From contig NZ_CP009110.1 in assembly GCF_000739085.1 (NCBI RefSeq), positions 7,006,001-7,070,000 of the forward strand: a stretch of DNA of 64,000 nucleotides, given 5' to 3'. Source of the stretch: Amycolatopsis methanolica 239 (GTDB lineage Bacteria > Actinomycetota > Actinomycetes > Mycobacteriales > Pseudonocardiaceae). The position numbers and the translations under genes were made by a program. This document shows, in pieces, positions 44,471 to 53,450 of this stretch (position 1 is the first letter of the stretch; each line of letters opens with the position of its first letter). Below the pieces are notes generated by a model, which saw only the letters and a list, made by a program, of their open reading frames with translations, made no database searches and had not been told where the DNA came from.

Positions 44471-45331
44471 TCAGCCCTTCGAGGTGGCGAGCACCTGCAG
44501 CCGGTCGTACGCGCCGTTGAAGGTGTTCTGGTCGATCGGGCTCGACGAGTACTGCCAGAACGTGTGGAAACCCCAGTTGTAGGGCAAGGTGCCCACCGTC
44601 GAGGCGTAGCGCGCGATCCACAGCGGGTTCGTCGCCGCGAACGCCCCGTCGACGCACTGGTTCCACCAGCTCGTGCTGGTGTAGATCACCGGGTACCGCC
44701 CGGTGCGGGCGTGGTAGGTGTCACTGAAGTCCTTGATCCAGGCAGTCATCCCGCTCTTGGACAAGCCGTAACAGGTCGGGCCGTACGGGTTGTACTCCAT
44801 GTCCAGCGCGCCCGGCAGCGTCTTGCCGTCCGCCGACCAGCCCCCACCGTGGTCGACGAAGTAGTTGGCCTGCGCGGCGCCGGACGCCGTGTCCGGGGTG
44901 GCGAAGTGGTAGGCGCCGCGGATCATGCCGATGTTGTAGGAGCCGTTGTACTGCTGCGCGAAGTACGGGTTGGTGTAGTACGTGCCCTCGGTCGCCTTGA
45001 CGTAGGCGAACCGCTTGCCCTGGCCCCAGTAGTTCGCCCAGTCGACGTTGCCCTGGTGGCCGCTGACGTCGATGCCCTCCACCGTCGCGGCCGCCGCGGT
45101 GTCGCCGGCGGCGACGGCCTGCGTCTCCGCGGTCGAGTGTTCGCCCTCGACGCGCGCGATCTGCGAACCCATCGGGTGATCGTAACGAGCGACGTAGTCG
45201 TCGACCGGCATCCCGTTGACGGTGGCCGGAGCCGCGCCGGCCGGGGCCAGGGCGCCGAGCACGAGCACGGCGACCGACGCGGCGGCGGCGGACGTGGCGA
45301 ACCGCCGCCATCTCTTGCGTGGACCAGACAT
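44471..45331 (-). CDS. Secreted GH25 muramidase (lysozyme M1 type)
   Basis: A 286-residue secreted lysozyme that should cleave the N-acetylmuramic acid-N-acetylglucosamine bond. A basic Sec signal (MSGPRKRWRRFATSAAAASV) precedes the GH25 barrel: EGIDVSGHQGNVDW, YVKATEGTYYTNPYF, MIRGAYHFATPD and the catalytic Asp and Glu in GALDMEYNPYG. The start ATG 45331 has GGAAAGGA upstream. It is a close paralogue of the next gene. Confidence 0.93.
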   Translation of the reverse strand: MSGPRKRWRRFATSAAAASVAVLVLGALAPAGAAPATVNGMPVDDYVARYDHPMGSQIARVEGEHSTAETQAVAAGDTAAAATVEGIDVSGHQGNVDWANYWGQGKRFAYVKATEGTYYTNPYFAQQYNGSYNIGMIRGAYHFATPDTASGAAQANYFVDHGGGWSADGKTLPGALDMEYNPYGPTCYGLSKSGMTAWIKDFSDTYHARTGRYPVIYTSTSWWNQCVDGAFAATNPLWIARYASTVGTLPYNWGFHTFWQYSSSPIDQNTFNGAYDRLQVLATSKG

Positions 45332-45519
45332 ATCCGAGTCCTTTCCATTGCCCTCGCTGAGGACGGTCTTGGTTGCAGGGAGACCGTCCAGGCCGTGATT
45401 CTTGATGACGACTTGCCGCTTTGTCACCGAATCCCGTGAATTTCCCATGACGGGTGGGTGATTCCCGCATGTCGCCGGCGACGGCCCGACTTTCGTAGTA
45501 ACTCGACCGGATTACGACG

Positions 45520-46341
45520 TCAGTTGTTGATGGCGAAACCCTTGACCTGGTCCAGCGGTCCGTTGAAGACGTTCTGGTCGCCCGGCAGCACTCCCGAGTC
45601 GGCGAACTGCCAGATGAACTGGCGCGACCACCCGGCGGGCAGCAGGCCGACGGTCGGCTGGTAGCGGGCTATCCACAGCGGATTGTTCTGCCCGAACCCG
45701 GCGTTGTTCCCGGTGCACTTGTTCCACCAGTTGGTCGAGGTGTAGACGACCGGGAAGCGGCCGGTGCGGGAGTGGTAGGTGTCCGAGAAGTCGCGGATCC
45801 ACTCGCCCATGCGCTTCGGGTCGAGGCCGTAGCAGGCCTCGCCGTACGGGTTGTACTCCACGTCGAGTGCCCCGGGCAGCGTCCGCCCGTCCGGCGTCCA
45901 GCCGCCGCCGTGCGCGAGGAAGTACTCGGCCTGCTCGCGGCCGCCGGAGACGTCCGGGCGCGCGAAGTGGTAGGCGCCGCGGATCATCCCGATGTGGTAG
46001 GAACCGTTGTACTGCTGGGTGAAACGCTTGTTGATGAACCCCGTGCCCTCGGTGGCCTTGACGTAGACAAACCGGCCGCCCGCACCCCAGGCGCCCGGCC
46101 AGTTCACGTCGCCCTGGTGCCCGCTGACGTCGTGCCCCAGCGCACCAGCGTCCGCGTTGTACCGGGGCGGATCGCCCTTGCCCTCGACGGCGGCGATCTG
46201 CGAACCGGCGAAAGTGCTTTCCGCCTTCGAGTAGTCCGGTGTGGACGCGGCGGACGACCCCGCTCCGCACACGGCCGTCGTCCCCAGCGCCACGGACACG
46301 AGCAGCGTGCCCAAGCGCAGTTTCGAACTCCAGAATTGCAC
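45520..46341 (-). CDS. Second secreted GH25 muramidase
   Basis: A 273-residue GH25 lysozyme, tandem paralogue of the gene at 44471. The signal peptide follows VQFWSSKLRLGTLLVSVALG; GTG 46341 has GGAG with 5-base spacing, which is better placed than the ATG at 46353. Catalytic features are HDVSGHQGDVNW, YVKATEGTGFINKRF and GALDVEYNPYG. The two copies share long stretches around the active site but differ in the N-terminal linker, so the duplication is not recent. Both may act in wall remodelling or against competitors. Confidence 0.92.
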   Translation of the reverse strand: MQFWSSKLRLGTLLVSVALGTTAVCGAGSSAASTPDYSKAESTFAGSQIAAVEGKGDPPRYNADAGALGHDVSGHQGDVNWPGAWGAGGRFVYVKATEGTGFINKRFTQQYNGSYHIGMIRGAYHFARPDVSGGREQAEYFLAHGGGWTPDGRTLPGALDVEYNPYGEACYGLDPKRMGEWIRDFSDTYHSRTGRFPVVYTSTNWWNKCTGNNAGFGQNNPLWIARYQPTVGLLPAGWSRQFIWQFADSGVLPGDQNVFNGPLDQVKGFAINN

Positions 46342-46446
46342 GGCGACTCCCATCCTCCGATGGTGTCACGATGCCTCGATGGAGCGCTTTTTGCGAGTCG
46401 GCTTACCTCGAAAGCGTGATTCGACTGGCTTAACCGTGCAGAATGT

Positions 46447-47070
46447 TTAGGGTTTTTGCTCCTGCTCGAGCGCGGCCACCAAGTGCTCGGCAGGCACCAC
46501 CGCGGTCACGACGTCGTGCGGGTTGATCGCCACCGCGTGACCCGCGAGCAACGGCACCATGTCGCGGCCGAGTACCGCCCTCGCGTGCGGCCACTCCGGC
46601 GGCACCAGCGACTTCGACGTGTACGCGGGCACCAGGACGCGGCCGTCGGTGTTGTGGAACCCGATGACGGTGCGCTGCATGGGCGCGAGCGCGTAGACGA
46701 ACAGCGTCGAGTCGAGGATCACCGGCGGCAGGTCGCTCGCCGGCCGGTGGTTGGTCCGGACGAGCTGCAGCAGCCGCTCCAGGTCGTTGCGCGGCTCCGG
46801 GAACCCGAGCGCCTTCGGCGACGGCCGGTAGCGGTCGTTGGGGTGGAAGTCCTCCACGATGTTGCCGCTGCCGTTGACCGGGTACGCGCCCACGACGGCC
46901 CACGATGGCACCGGCCCGTTGGGATCGAACGCCTCGTCGATCACGTAGAGCCAGCTGTTCGGGTTCGCCCTGGCGTTGGCGCGCATCTCCTCGGTGATCT
47001 TGGGCTTGCCCGTCTTGTGCTCGGGCTGAGGATTGGGTAGAAGCCGATCCGCCTCGTCCCGCTGCGCCAT
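46447..47070 (-). CDS. Type VII secretion system-associated protein
   Basis: A 207-residue cytosolic protein. The segments [30 protein letters not shown] and [20 protein letters not shown] match the actinobacterial family annotated as type VII secretion system-associated protein; the C-terminal half ([20 protein letters not shown]) is SseB-like. The start is ATG 47070. Its molecular role is not known. No ESX core gene is adjacent; the neighbours are two GH25 muramidases and a convergently unrelated sterol-carrier-like gene. Confidence 0.7.
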   Translation of the reverse strand: MAQRDEADRLLPNPQPEHKTGKPKITEEMRANARANPNSWLYVIDEAFDPNGPVPSWAVVGAYPVNGSGNIVEDFHPNDRYRPSPKALGFPEPRNDLERLLQLVRTNHRPASDLPPVILDSTLFVYALAPMQRTVIGFHNTDGRVLVPAYTSKSLVPPEWPHARAVLGRDMVPLLAGHAVAINPHDVVTAVVPAEHLVAALEQEQKP

Positions 47071-47123
47071 GTGCGAACCCCGTGTTTCCGCGTCACCTTG
47101 CTCACGTCTGCTGCTGTGCACTC

Positions 47124-47135
47124 TACTGTTTGACC
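47124..47135 (+). promoter_or_regulatory. Leaderless-type -10 box of the SCP-like gene
   Basis: TACTGT at 47124-47129 is followed by 6 bases and the ATG at 47136. This supports the shorter start rather than the in-frame ATG at 47082. Confidence 0.55.
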
Positions 47136-47516
47136 ATGCCCGCACCGCGTCCGGTTGACCCCGCTGAGTTGAGAGCCGCGCTGCAGGTCGTTTCGGCTTG
47201 GTTGAGCGGAGAAGCCGACCGGCCTGCCCGCCCGGAGCTCGCCGCGGCCGTCCGGCTGAGCCTGCGCACGCTCGCCCAGGACGCCCCTGGCAGGAGCGTC
47301 GAGGTGCGGGTGCCGCCGTTCGCGGCGGTGCAGTGCGTCGAGGGGCTGCGGCACACCCGCGGCACGCCGCCGAACGTGGTCGAGACGGACCCGCGGACGT
47401 GGCTGGAACTGGCCACGGGCCGTCTCGAGTGGACGGACGCGGTGCGGGAGGGCCGGGTCGCCGCGTCCGGGACCCGGGCCGACCTCTCGCACTGGCTGCC
47501 GATAGTGCGTCTCTAG
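47136..47516 (+). CDS. Sterol carrier-type small protein
   Basis: A 126-residue protein of the actinobacterial sterol-carrier family (SCP2-like, similar in place to Mycobacterium Rv0807 upstream of purF). It begins [17 protein letters not shown] and contains [20 protein letters not shown] and [21 protein letters not shown] hydrophobic pocket for lipids is expected from the fold; no ligand is known. Its stop lies in a CTAG shared with the convergent methyltransferase gene. It lies about 3 kb upstream of purF. Confidence 0.8.
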   Translation: MPAPRPVDPAELRAALQVVSAWLSGEADRPARPELAAAVRLSLRTLAQDAPGRSVEVRVPPFAAVQCVEGLRHTRGTPPNVVETDPRTWLELATGRLEWTDAVREGRVAASGTRADLSHWLPIVRL

Positions 47517-48346
47517 GGTTTCCGGCCGACTCCACCCGCGATGCACTGGCGGACGAGATTCAGGGGGTGCAGCCGCGGGCCGTCCGGCCACCAGTCGTCG
47601 CACAGGACGAGGCCCGGCTCGACCATCTCCAGGCCGGGGAACAGGGCCTGGATCTCCTCCCTGGTCCGGAACCGGCCGCTGCCCATCGGGCTGTGGACGA
47701 ACTTCTCCTCCATCTTCGCGGCCAGCTCGGCGTGCTCCGGCGTGCCCGGGTTGTAGAAGTGGGCGATGGAGACGTACGAACCGGGGGCCAGCGCGTCGAC
47801 GTAGGTGGCCATCTTCTCACCGCCGTCGTCGCCGAGGTAGTGGTGCCAGGTGCCGATCTGCAGCAGCGCGATCGGCCGCGAGAAGTCCAGGAACTCGCGG
47901 ATCTCCGGGTGTTCGAGGATCTGCTCCGGCTGGAAGATGTCCGCGGCGACGAAGTGCGTGCGGTCGTTCTCTTCGAGCAGCGCGCGGCCGTGCGCGAGCA
48001 CCACCGGGTCGTTGTCGACGTAGAGGACCTTCGCCTCGGGGTGCACCCGCTGCACGACCTGGTGGGTGTTCTCGGCCGTCGGCAGCCCGGAGCCGAGGTC
48101 GAGGAACTGGTCGATGCCCGCCTGCATGGCCAGGAACCGGCAGGAGCGGATCAGGAAGTCCCGGTTGGCCCAGGCCAGGTCGTTGACCTGCGGGGCGACG
48201 GTGCGGACCTGCGCCAGCACCTGCCGGTCGATCTCGTAGTTGTCCTTGCCGTTGAGCGCGGCGTCGTACACGCGCGCGATGCTCGCCCTCGTCGGGTCCA
48301 CACCGACGGGAACTGCACTCGGATAGGGAGCGGTGGCACCGGACAT
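47513..48346 (-). CDS. SAM-dependent methyltransferase, DUF574 family
   Basis: A 277-residue protein of the actinobacterial DUF574/Methyltransf_19 family. The SAM-binding motif is [18 protein letters not shown], followed by [33 protein letters not shown] at the N-terminus is diagnostic. The start ATG 48346 has GGGAGA upstream. It is divergent from an XRE/DUF5753 regulator, an arrangement seen many times in actinomycetes. Substrates of the family are unknown. Confidence 0.9.
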   Translation of the reverse strand: MSGATAPYPSAVPVGVDPTRASIARVYDAALNGKDNYEIDRQVLAQVRTVAPQVNDLAWANRDFLIRSCRFLAMQAGIDQFLDLGSGLPTAENTHQVVQRVHPEAKVLYVDNDPVVLAHGRALLEENDRTHFVAADIFQPEQILEHPEIREFLDFSRPIALLQIGTWHHYLGDDGGEKMATYVDALAPGSYVSIAHFYNPGTPEHAELAAKMEEKFVHSPMGSGRFRTREEIQALFPGLEMVEPGLVLCDDWWPDGPRLHPLNLVRQCIAGGVGRKP

Positions 48347-48437
48347 CGCGGGTCTCCCGGGCGTATCGAATGTGAATGGAATTGTCGGACCCACGTAGGG
48401 TAAGGGGCGTGCCGCGCCCGGTAAATCCACACCGCGC

Positions 48438-48465
48438 TTGACTGCGGCCCACCGCGCTGTAAGTT
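48438..48465 (+). promoter_or_regulatory. Promoter of the XRE/DUF5753 gene
   Basis: TTGACT (48438-48443), a 16-base spacer and TAAGTT (48460-48465) precede the ATG at 48501; GAGGAAGGG at about 48486-48494 is the ribosome binding site. Confidence 0.6.
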
Positions 48466-48500
48466 GGATGACTGGTGATTTCTGCGAGGAAGGGTCTTTG

Positions 48501-49379
48501 ATGGCTCCCATCGACCTCCCCGGCTCCGAACAGGCCACCGGCCCGACGGCTCGCCGGATGATCCTCGGTACCCAGCTCCGCCGCCTGCACGAGAAGGCGG
48601 GCATCACACGCGCCAAGGCGGCGTGGGAGATCCGCGCGTCCGAGTCGAAGATCAGCCGGATGGAGCTGGGCCGCGTCGGCTTCAAGGAACGCGACGTCAC
48701 CGACCTGCTGACCATGTACGGCGTCCACGACCCGGCCGAGCGGGAATGGGCCGTCAAGATGGTCAAGGAGTCCAACCAGCCCGGCTGGTGGCACCCCTAC
48801 AACGACCTCGTCCCCAGCTGGTTCGACAACTACATCGGCCTGGAGGAGGCGGCCTCCCGGATCCGCACCTACGAGCTGATGTTCGTGCCCGGCCTGCTGC
48901 AGACCGAGCGCTACGCGCGTGCGGTGATCAGCCACGGCGACCCGGACAGCCGGGACGAGGGCGTCGAGCGCAAGGTGGGCCTGCGGATGCGCCGCCAGAA
49001 GCTGCTCAGCGGGCCGAAACCGCCGCGGCTGTGGGCGGTCCTCGACGAGGCCGTGCTGGAGCGCCCGTTCGGCGGCGCCGCCGTCCTCAAGCAGCAGATC
49101 AGCCACCTGCTGGAGCTCATCGACCTGCCCAACGTCACCATCCAGGTCATCCCGTTCGACATGAGCGGGTTCGCCGCGGAAAGCGCCTTCTCGCTGCTGC
49201 AGTTCGCCGAGCCGGACCTGCCGAACATCGCCTACGTCGAGCACCTCAATGGCGCGCAGTACCTGGAGAAGCCGGAGGACCTGGAGGTCTACGGCCGTGC
49301 TTTCGACCGGCTCGCCGTCGACGCGGAAACACCCGATCGGACGCGGCAGATGTTGTTGAAGAAGCGGGAAGAGCTTTAG
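48501..49379 (+). CDS. XRE family regulator with DUF5753 domain
   Basis: A 292-residue DNA-binding protein. The N-terminal HTH is LRRLHEKAGITRAKAAWEIR, then ASESKISRMELGRVGFKERD. The C-terminal DUF5753 contains YIGLEEAASRIRTYELMFVP, then GLLQTERYARAVI. In actinobacteria these regulators are paired with small DUF397 proteins, present here at 49606, and the pair probably works as regulator and antagonist, as in the BldB/WhiJ-like systems of Streptomyces. Confidence 0.93.
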   Translation: MAPIDLPGSEQATGPTARRMILGTQLRRLHEKAGITRAKAAWEIRASESKISRMELGRVGFKERDVTDLLTMYGVHDPAEREWAVKMVKESNQPGWWHPYNDLVPSWFDNYIGLEEAASRIRTYELMFVPGLLQTERYARAVISHGDPDSRDEGVERKVGLRMRRQKLLSGPKPPRLWAVLDEAVLERPFGGAAVLKQQISHLLELIDLPNVTIQVIPFDMSGFAAESAFSLLQFAEPDLPNIAYVEHLNGAQYLEKPEDLEVYGRAFDRLAVDAETPDRTRQMLLKKREEL

Positions 49380-49496
49380 ACGAAATAGGTGACGACGAGT
49401 AGTCGGAACGAGGCCACCGAGGCCAGTTCTTGTCACCCGATCGAACTACATGCCCCGCCGCATTCCTCACCCTCTGATCTGAGATTAGTCTCGGCC

Positions 49497-49570
49497 GTGC
49501 ACGTGCATTTACCCGTGCAGTCACCAGTGGTAGCGTGATCGCCACAAGGCCAGTGCGCGTGCATTTGCAC
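49497..49570 (+). promoter_or_regulatory. DUF397 promoter flanked by a 14-bp direct repeat
   Basis: GTGCACGTGCATTT (49497-49510) and GTGCGCGTGCATTT (49553-49566) are 56 bp apart and differ by one base. Between them are TTTACC (49508), a 17-base spacer and TAGCGT (49531-49536). The second copy continues as GTGCA-TT-TGCAC, a palindrome at 49559-49570. They are plausible binding sites for the neighbouring XRE protein. Confidence 0.6.
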
Positions 49571-49605
49571 CGCGCAGATGCACTGACCCGGAAGGTTGGG
49601 GAAGT

Positions 49606-49845
49606 ATGGCTGAGCAGTTCGTGAACGGCATGCCCGCCGGCGCCCTCACCGGCGCGTCCTGGCGCAAGAGCGCACGCAGCGGAGCCAACGGCAACTGCGT
49701 CGAGTTCGCCCAGCTGTCCACGGACCGGTTCGCCGTCAGAAACTCCCGCTACCCCGAAGGCCCCGCGCTCATCTACACCCGCGACGAACTGGCCGCGTTC
49801 GTCGCGGGGGCGAAGGACGGCGAGTTCGACGATGTCCTCAACTGA
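49606..49845 (+). CDS. DUF397 small protein
   Basis: A 79-residue protein of the DUF397 family, with the hallmark GASWRKSARSGANGNCVEFA at residues 14-33 and the C-terminal YTRDELAAFVAGAKDGEFDD. Such proteins are thought to bind and modulate the adjacent XRE/DUF5753 regulator. The ATG is preceded by GGAAGGTTGGGGAAG. It overlaps the next gene by 14 bp. Confidence 0.92.
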   Translation: MAEQFVNGMPAGALTGASWRKSARSGANGNCVEFAQLSTDRFAVRNSRYPEGPALIYTRDELAAFVAGAKDGEFDDVLN

Positions 49846-50212
49846 CACGGCCAGGTCGGTCGACGACCTGCTGCAGGACCTGATCGCCCGCGGTTACCAG
49901 TTCGTGCACCCGCGCGACGCGAAGGGCGCCGTGATCGCGGTCGTCGGCGTCCGCGCGCACGACGCGGTGATCGACGTGGTCCGCCTCAACGCCGAGGACG
50001 ACGTGGTCGCCACCCGCATCCCCGGCGACGAGGACGACGTCCTCGCCCCGCGGACGGTGCTGTGGCGCACCGCGGGCGAGGCCGCCCCGGTGCTGGACGA
50101 GCTGCTCGCCCTGCCGGACGACGCCGCGGCGCCCTCCGACGAGTCGTCCAGTCGCGGCGGCTGCTGGGTGCCCACCGGCACCGGCCGCTCCACCTGGCTC
50201 GCCGCGAGCTGA
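49832..50212 (+). CDS. Protein of unknown function coupled to DUF397
   Basis: A 126-residue acidic protein starting MSSTDTARSVDDLLQDLIAR. Segments GYQFVHPRDAKGAVIAVVGV and AHDAVIDVVRLNAEDDVVAT suggest a compact alpha/beta fold. The last part is Ser/Gly-rich with one Cys. It overlaps the DUF397 gene by 14 bp, so the two are translationally coupled and it belongs to the regulatory set. I do not recognise a family. Confidence 0.7.
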   Translation: MSSTDTARSVDDLLQDLIARGYQFVHPRDAKGAVIAVVGVRAHDAVIDVVRLNAEDDVVATRIPGDEDDVLAPRTVLWRTAGEAAPVLDELLALPDDAAAPSDESSSRGGCWVPTGTGRSTWLAAS

Positions 50213-50346
50213 CCCGCAGGCCGCTCCCGTGAGGGGAAGTCGGCGCCCGGTGGTCAGTGGCCAGCGCCACTGACCACTGGGCGTCACTTCGATCGTCCAC
50301 GACCTACACTTGAGTAGGCCTGCCCTCGTCTCCAGGGAGCACTTTC

Positions 50347-51861
50347 GTGGTTTCCCACCACATCGACGACCAGCCCGAGCGCGAACCGCGAGAAGAGTGC
50401 GGTGTCTTCGGTGTCTGGGCCCCCGGTGAAGAAGTCGCGAAGATGGCCTATTACGGCCTGTACGCGCTCCAGCACCGTGGGCAAGAAGCCGCCGGCATCT
50501 CGGTCTCGGACGGCAAGCAGATCGTGGTCTTCAAGGACCTCGGACTGGTCAGCCAGGTGTTCGACGAGCAGGTGCTCTCCTCGCTGCAGGGGCACATCGC
50601 GGTCGGGCACTGCCGGTACTCCACCACCGGGTCCTCGACCTGGGAGAACGCCCAGCCGATGTTCCGCCACACGGCGACCGGCAGCGGCATCTCCTTCGCC
50701 CACAACGGCAACCTGGTCAACACCGCCGAGCTGCGGGACCGCACCCGCGCCGCGGGCCTCAAGCCGCACCGCGAGCTGACCGGCTCCTCCAGCGACTCCG
50801 ACCTGGTCGTCGGCCTGCTCGCGGACGCCGCCGCGGACAAGGGCACCGAGGCCGCCGCGCTGGACCTGCTGCCCACCCTGCGCGGCGCGTTCTGCCTGGT
50901 CTTCGCCGACGAGTCGACGCTCTACGCCGCCCGCGACCCGCACGGCGTGCGCCCGCTGGTGCTCGGCAGGCTGGAGCGCGGCTGGGTCGTCGCGAGCGAG
51001 ACCGCGGCGCTGGACATCGTCGGCGCGTCGTTCGTCCGCGAGGTCGAGCCGGGCGAGCTGATCGCGATCGACGGCGAGGGCCTGCGGTCCTCGCGCTTCG
51101 CCAGCCCGGAGCCCAAGGGCTGCGTGTTCGAGTACGTCTACCTGGCCCGGCCGGACACCTCCATCGCCGGCCGCAGCGTGCACGCCACCCGCGTGGACAT
51201 CGGCAAGCGGCTGGCCGCGGAGAACCCGGTCGAGGCCGACCTGGTCATCCCGGTGCCTGAGTCCGGCACCCCCGCGGCGATCGGGTACGCGCAGGCCAGC
51301 GGCATCCCGTACGGCCAGGGCCTGGTCAAGAACGGCTACGTCGGCCGCACGTTCATCCAGCCCTCGCAGACCATCCGCCAGCTGGGCATCCGCCTCAAGC
51401 TGAACCCGCTGCGCGACGTGATCCGGGGCAAGCGGCTGGTCGTGGTGGACGACTCGATCGTCCGCGGCAACACCCAGCGCGCCCTGGTGCGGATGCTGCG
51501 CGAGGCGGGCGCGCTCGAGGTGCACGTCCGGATCGCGTCGCCGCCGGTGCGCTGGCCGTGCTTCTACGGCATCGACTTCGCATCCCGGGCCGAGCTGGTG
51601 GCCAACGGCGCCGACCTGGAGGGCATCCGGCGCCTCATCGGCGCCGACTCGCTGGGCTACGTGTCGCTGGACAGCCTGGTCGCCGCGTCCGAGCAGCCGA
51701 AGACCCGGCTGTGCACGGCCTGCTTCGACGGCCAGTACCCGATTCCGCTGCCGGACGACGCGCTGATCGGCAAGTACGTGCTGGAAGGGCTCGACCCGGC
51801 GGATGCCAGGACCGTCACCCAGGCCGGGTACGGTGCTGAGGATGCCGTCCGGCGTCCGTGA
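50347..51861 (+). CDS. purF: Amidophosphoribosyltransferase
   Basis: The first committed step of purine synthesis: PRPP plus glutamine to phosphoribosylamine. It has 504 residues. A 17-residue propeptide (ending EPREE) precedes the N-terminal nucleophile Cys18 in CGVFGVWAP. The PRPP-binding motif is VVVDDSIVRGNTQRAL. Cysteines in WPCFYGID and LCTACFDG mark the Fe-S type of the enzyme. The GTG start follows a promoter with TACACT at 50305, and AGGGAG upstream. purM overlaps its end. Confidence 0.97.
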   Translation: MVSHHIDDQPEREPREECGVFGVWAPGEEVAKMAYYGLYALQHRGQEAAGISVSDGKQIVVFKDLGLVSQVFDEQVLSSLQGHIAVGHCRYSTTGSSTWENAQPMFRHTATGSGISFAHNGNLVNTAELRDRTRAAGLKPHRELTGSSSDSDLVVGLLADAAADKGTEAAALDLLPTLRGAFCLVFADESTLYAARDPHGVRPLVLGRLERGWVVASETAALDIVGASFVREVEPGELIAIDGEGLRSSRFASPEPKGCVFEYVYLARPDTSIAGRSVHATRVDIGKRLAAENPVEADLVIPVPESGTPAAIGYAQASGIPYGQGLVKNGYVGRTFIQPSQTIRQLGIRLKLNPLRDVIRGKRLVVVDDSIVRGNTQRALVRMLREAGALEVHVRIASPPVRWPCFYGIDFASRAELVANGADLEGIRRLIGADSLGYVSLDSLVAASEQPKTRLCTACFDGQYPIPLPDDALIGKYVLEGLDPADARTVTQAGYGAEDAVRRP

Positions 51862-52961
51862 GCCCAGTCGAGTTCAGGAGTCCGCTTGCCGTGAGCGAGT
51901 CCACGAGCGCAACCTATGCCGCAGCCGGCGTCGACATCGAAGCCGGTGACCAGGCGGTCGAGCTGCTGAAACCGCACGCGGAGCGCGCGAGCAGGCCCGA
52001 GGTGCTTGGCGGGGTCGGCGGGTTCGCCGGGTTGTTCTCCCTCAAGCTGGACCGGTGGAAGGAGCCGGTGCTCGCGTCGTCCACCGACGGCGTCGGCACG
52101 AAGATCGCGGTCGCGCAGGCGCTCGACAAGCACGACACGGTCGGCATCGACCTCGTCGCGATGGTCGTGGACGACCTGGTCGTCACCGGCGCCGAGCCGC
52201 TGTTCCTGCAGGACTACATCGCCGTCGGCCGGGTCGTGCCGGAGAAGATCGCCGCGCTGGTCGCGGGCATCGCCGAGGGCTGCGTCCAGGCGGGCTGCGC
52301 GTTGCTGGGCGGCGAGACCGCCGAGCACCCCGGCCTGATGGGCGAGCACGACTACGACATCTCGGCCACCGGGGTCGGCGTGGTCGAGGCGTCCGAGGTG
52401 CTCGGGCCGGAGCGCGTGCGCCCCGGTGACGTGGTCATCGGCATGGGCGCGTCCGGGCTGCACTCCAACGGTTACTCGCTGGCCAGGCACGTGCTGCTGG
52501 AGATCGCGCGGATGCCGCTGGAGGGGCACGTCGAGGAGTTCGGCCGCACCCTCGGTGAGGAGATGCTCGAGCCGACCCGGATCTACGCCAAGGACTGCCT
52601 GGCGCTGGCCGCCGAGGCCGACGTGCGCACGTTCGCGCACATCACCGGCGGCGGGCTGGAGGCCAACCTGGCGCGGGTCATCCCGGCCGGGCTGCGCGCC
52701 GAGCTGGAGCGGAGCACGTGGACGCCGGCGCCCGTGTTCGCGTTGATCCAGCAGCGCGGCAAGGTCGAGCGGGCCGAGATGGAGAAGACGTTCAACATGG
52801 GCGTCGGCATGGTCGCGGTGGTCGGCTCCGAGGACGTCGACCGGGCGCTGGCCGTGCTGACCGCACGACACGTGCCGGCGTGGGTACTGGGCGAGATCCG
52901 CACGACCGAGGACACCGAGGCCCCGCGCGCGGTGCTGACCGGTGACCACCCCCGGTTCTGA
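51858..52961 (+). CDS. purM: Phosphoribosylformylglycinamidine cyclo-ligase
   Basis: Makes AIR from FGAM and ATP. There are 367 residues from GTG 51858, which overlaps the purF stop (GTGA). GTG 51891 (MSESTSATYAAAG) is equally plausible: it has AGGAG 10 bases upstream and matches the family N-terminus better. Motifs are GGVGGFAGLFSLKLD, ASSTDGVGTKIAVA, CALLGGETAEHPGLM and HITGGGLEANLARV. arfB overlaps the end by 20 bp, so purF-purM-arfB is an operon. Confidence 0.97.
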   Translation: MSPVEFRSPLAVSESTSATYAAAGVDIEAGDQAVELLKPHAERASRPEVLGGVGGFAGLFSLKLDRWKEPVLASSTDGVGTKIAVAQALDKHDTVGIDLVAMVVDDLVVTGAEPLFLQDYIAVGRVVPEKIAALVAGIAEGCVQAGCALLGGETAEHPGLMGEHDYDISATGVGVVEASEVLGPERVRPGDVVIGMGASGLHSNGYSLARHVLLEIARMPLEGHVEEFGRTLGEEMLEPTRIYAKDCLALAAEADVRTFAHITGGGLEANLARVIPAGLRAELERSTWTPAPVFALIQQRGKVERAEMEKTFNMGVGMVAVVGSEDVDRALAVLTARHVPAWVLGEIRTTEDTEAPRAVLTGDHPRF

Positions 52962-53379
52962 CCTGCAGGTTTCCCGGCGGCTGGTGATCCCGGCCGCGGA
53001 GCTGCGCGAACGGTTCTCCCGGTCATCCGGGCCTGGTGGTCAGGGCGTGAACACCACGGACTCACGGGTCGAGCTGTCGTTCGACGTGGCCCGGTCGCCG
53101 TCAGTCCCGGACGACCTGCGGCCGCGGCTGCTGGAGCGGTTGCGGTCGCGCCTGGTCGACGGGGTGCTGACGATCGCGGCCAGCGAGCACCGCGCGCAGC
53201 TGGCCAACCGCGAGGCCGCGCGCGAGCGGCTGGTGGCGGTCCTGCGCGCCGCGGCCGCGCCACCCCCGCCGCCGCGCCGCCCCACCAAACCGTCGCGCGG
53301 CGCCAAGGAGCGACGGCTGGCGGCGAAGAAGCGGCGGGGCGACGTCAAGCGCGGCCGCCGCGGCAGGTTCGACGACTAG
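52942..53379 (+). CDS. arfB: Alternative ribosome-rescue factor ArfB (peptidyl-tRNA hydrolase)
   Basis: A 145-residue class I release-factor-like protein that frees stalled ribosomes. The catalytic GGQ is in SSGPGGQGVNTTDSRVEL at about residues 28-45. The C-terminus is a basic tail (KERRLAAKKRRGDVKRGRR) that inserts into the empty mRNA channel. The domain that reads stop codons in ordinary release factors is absent. It starts inside the purM end. Confidence 0.92.
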   Translation: MTTPGSDLQVSRRLVIPAAELRERFSRSSGPGGQGVNTTDSRVELSFDVARSPSVPDDLRPRLLERLRSRLVDGVLTIAASEHRAQLANREAARERLVAVLRAAAAPPPPPRRPTKPSRGAKERRLAAKKRRGDVKRGRRGRFDD

Positions 53380-53432
53380 GTCTGTCGCTAGGAACGTCGT
53401 AGGCCCGGTGACTGCGGTGAGCCGGCCACCCT

Positions 53433-53450
53433 GCTGTGGTGGTCCACAGC
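53433..53450. terminator. Hairpin between convergent arfB and VOC genes
   Basis: A perfect 7-bp stem, GCTGTGG with CCACAGC, has a 4-base loop and ends at the stop codon of the VOC gene. No T run is present. Confidence 0.4.

Noticed and set aside
46427..46446. A terminator or promoter in the short gap after the type VII-associated gene
   Set aside because: Only 20 bp, with no stem or box that stands out.
50284..51525. Long open frame antisense to purF
   Set aside because: purF on the other strand is a complete known enzyme; the antisense frame is rich in Arg, Gly, Ala and His with no family features, a normal effect of GC-rich codon use.
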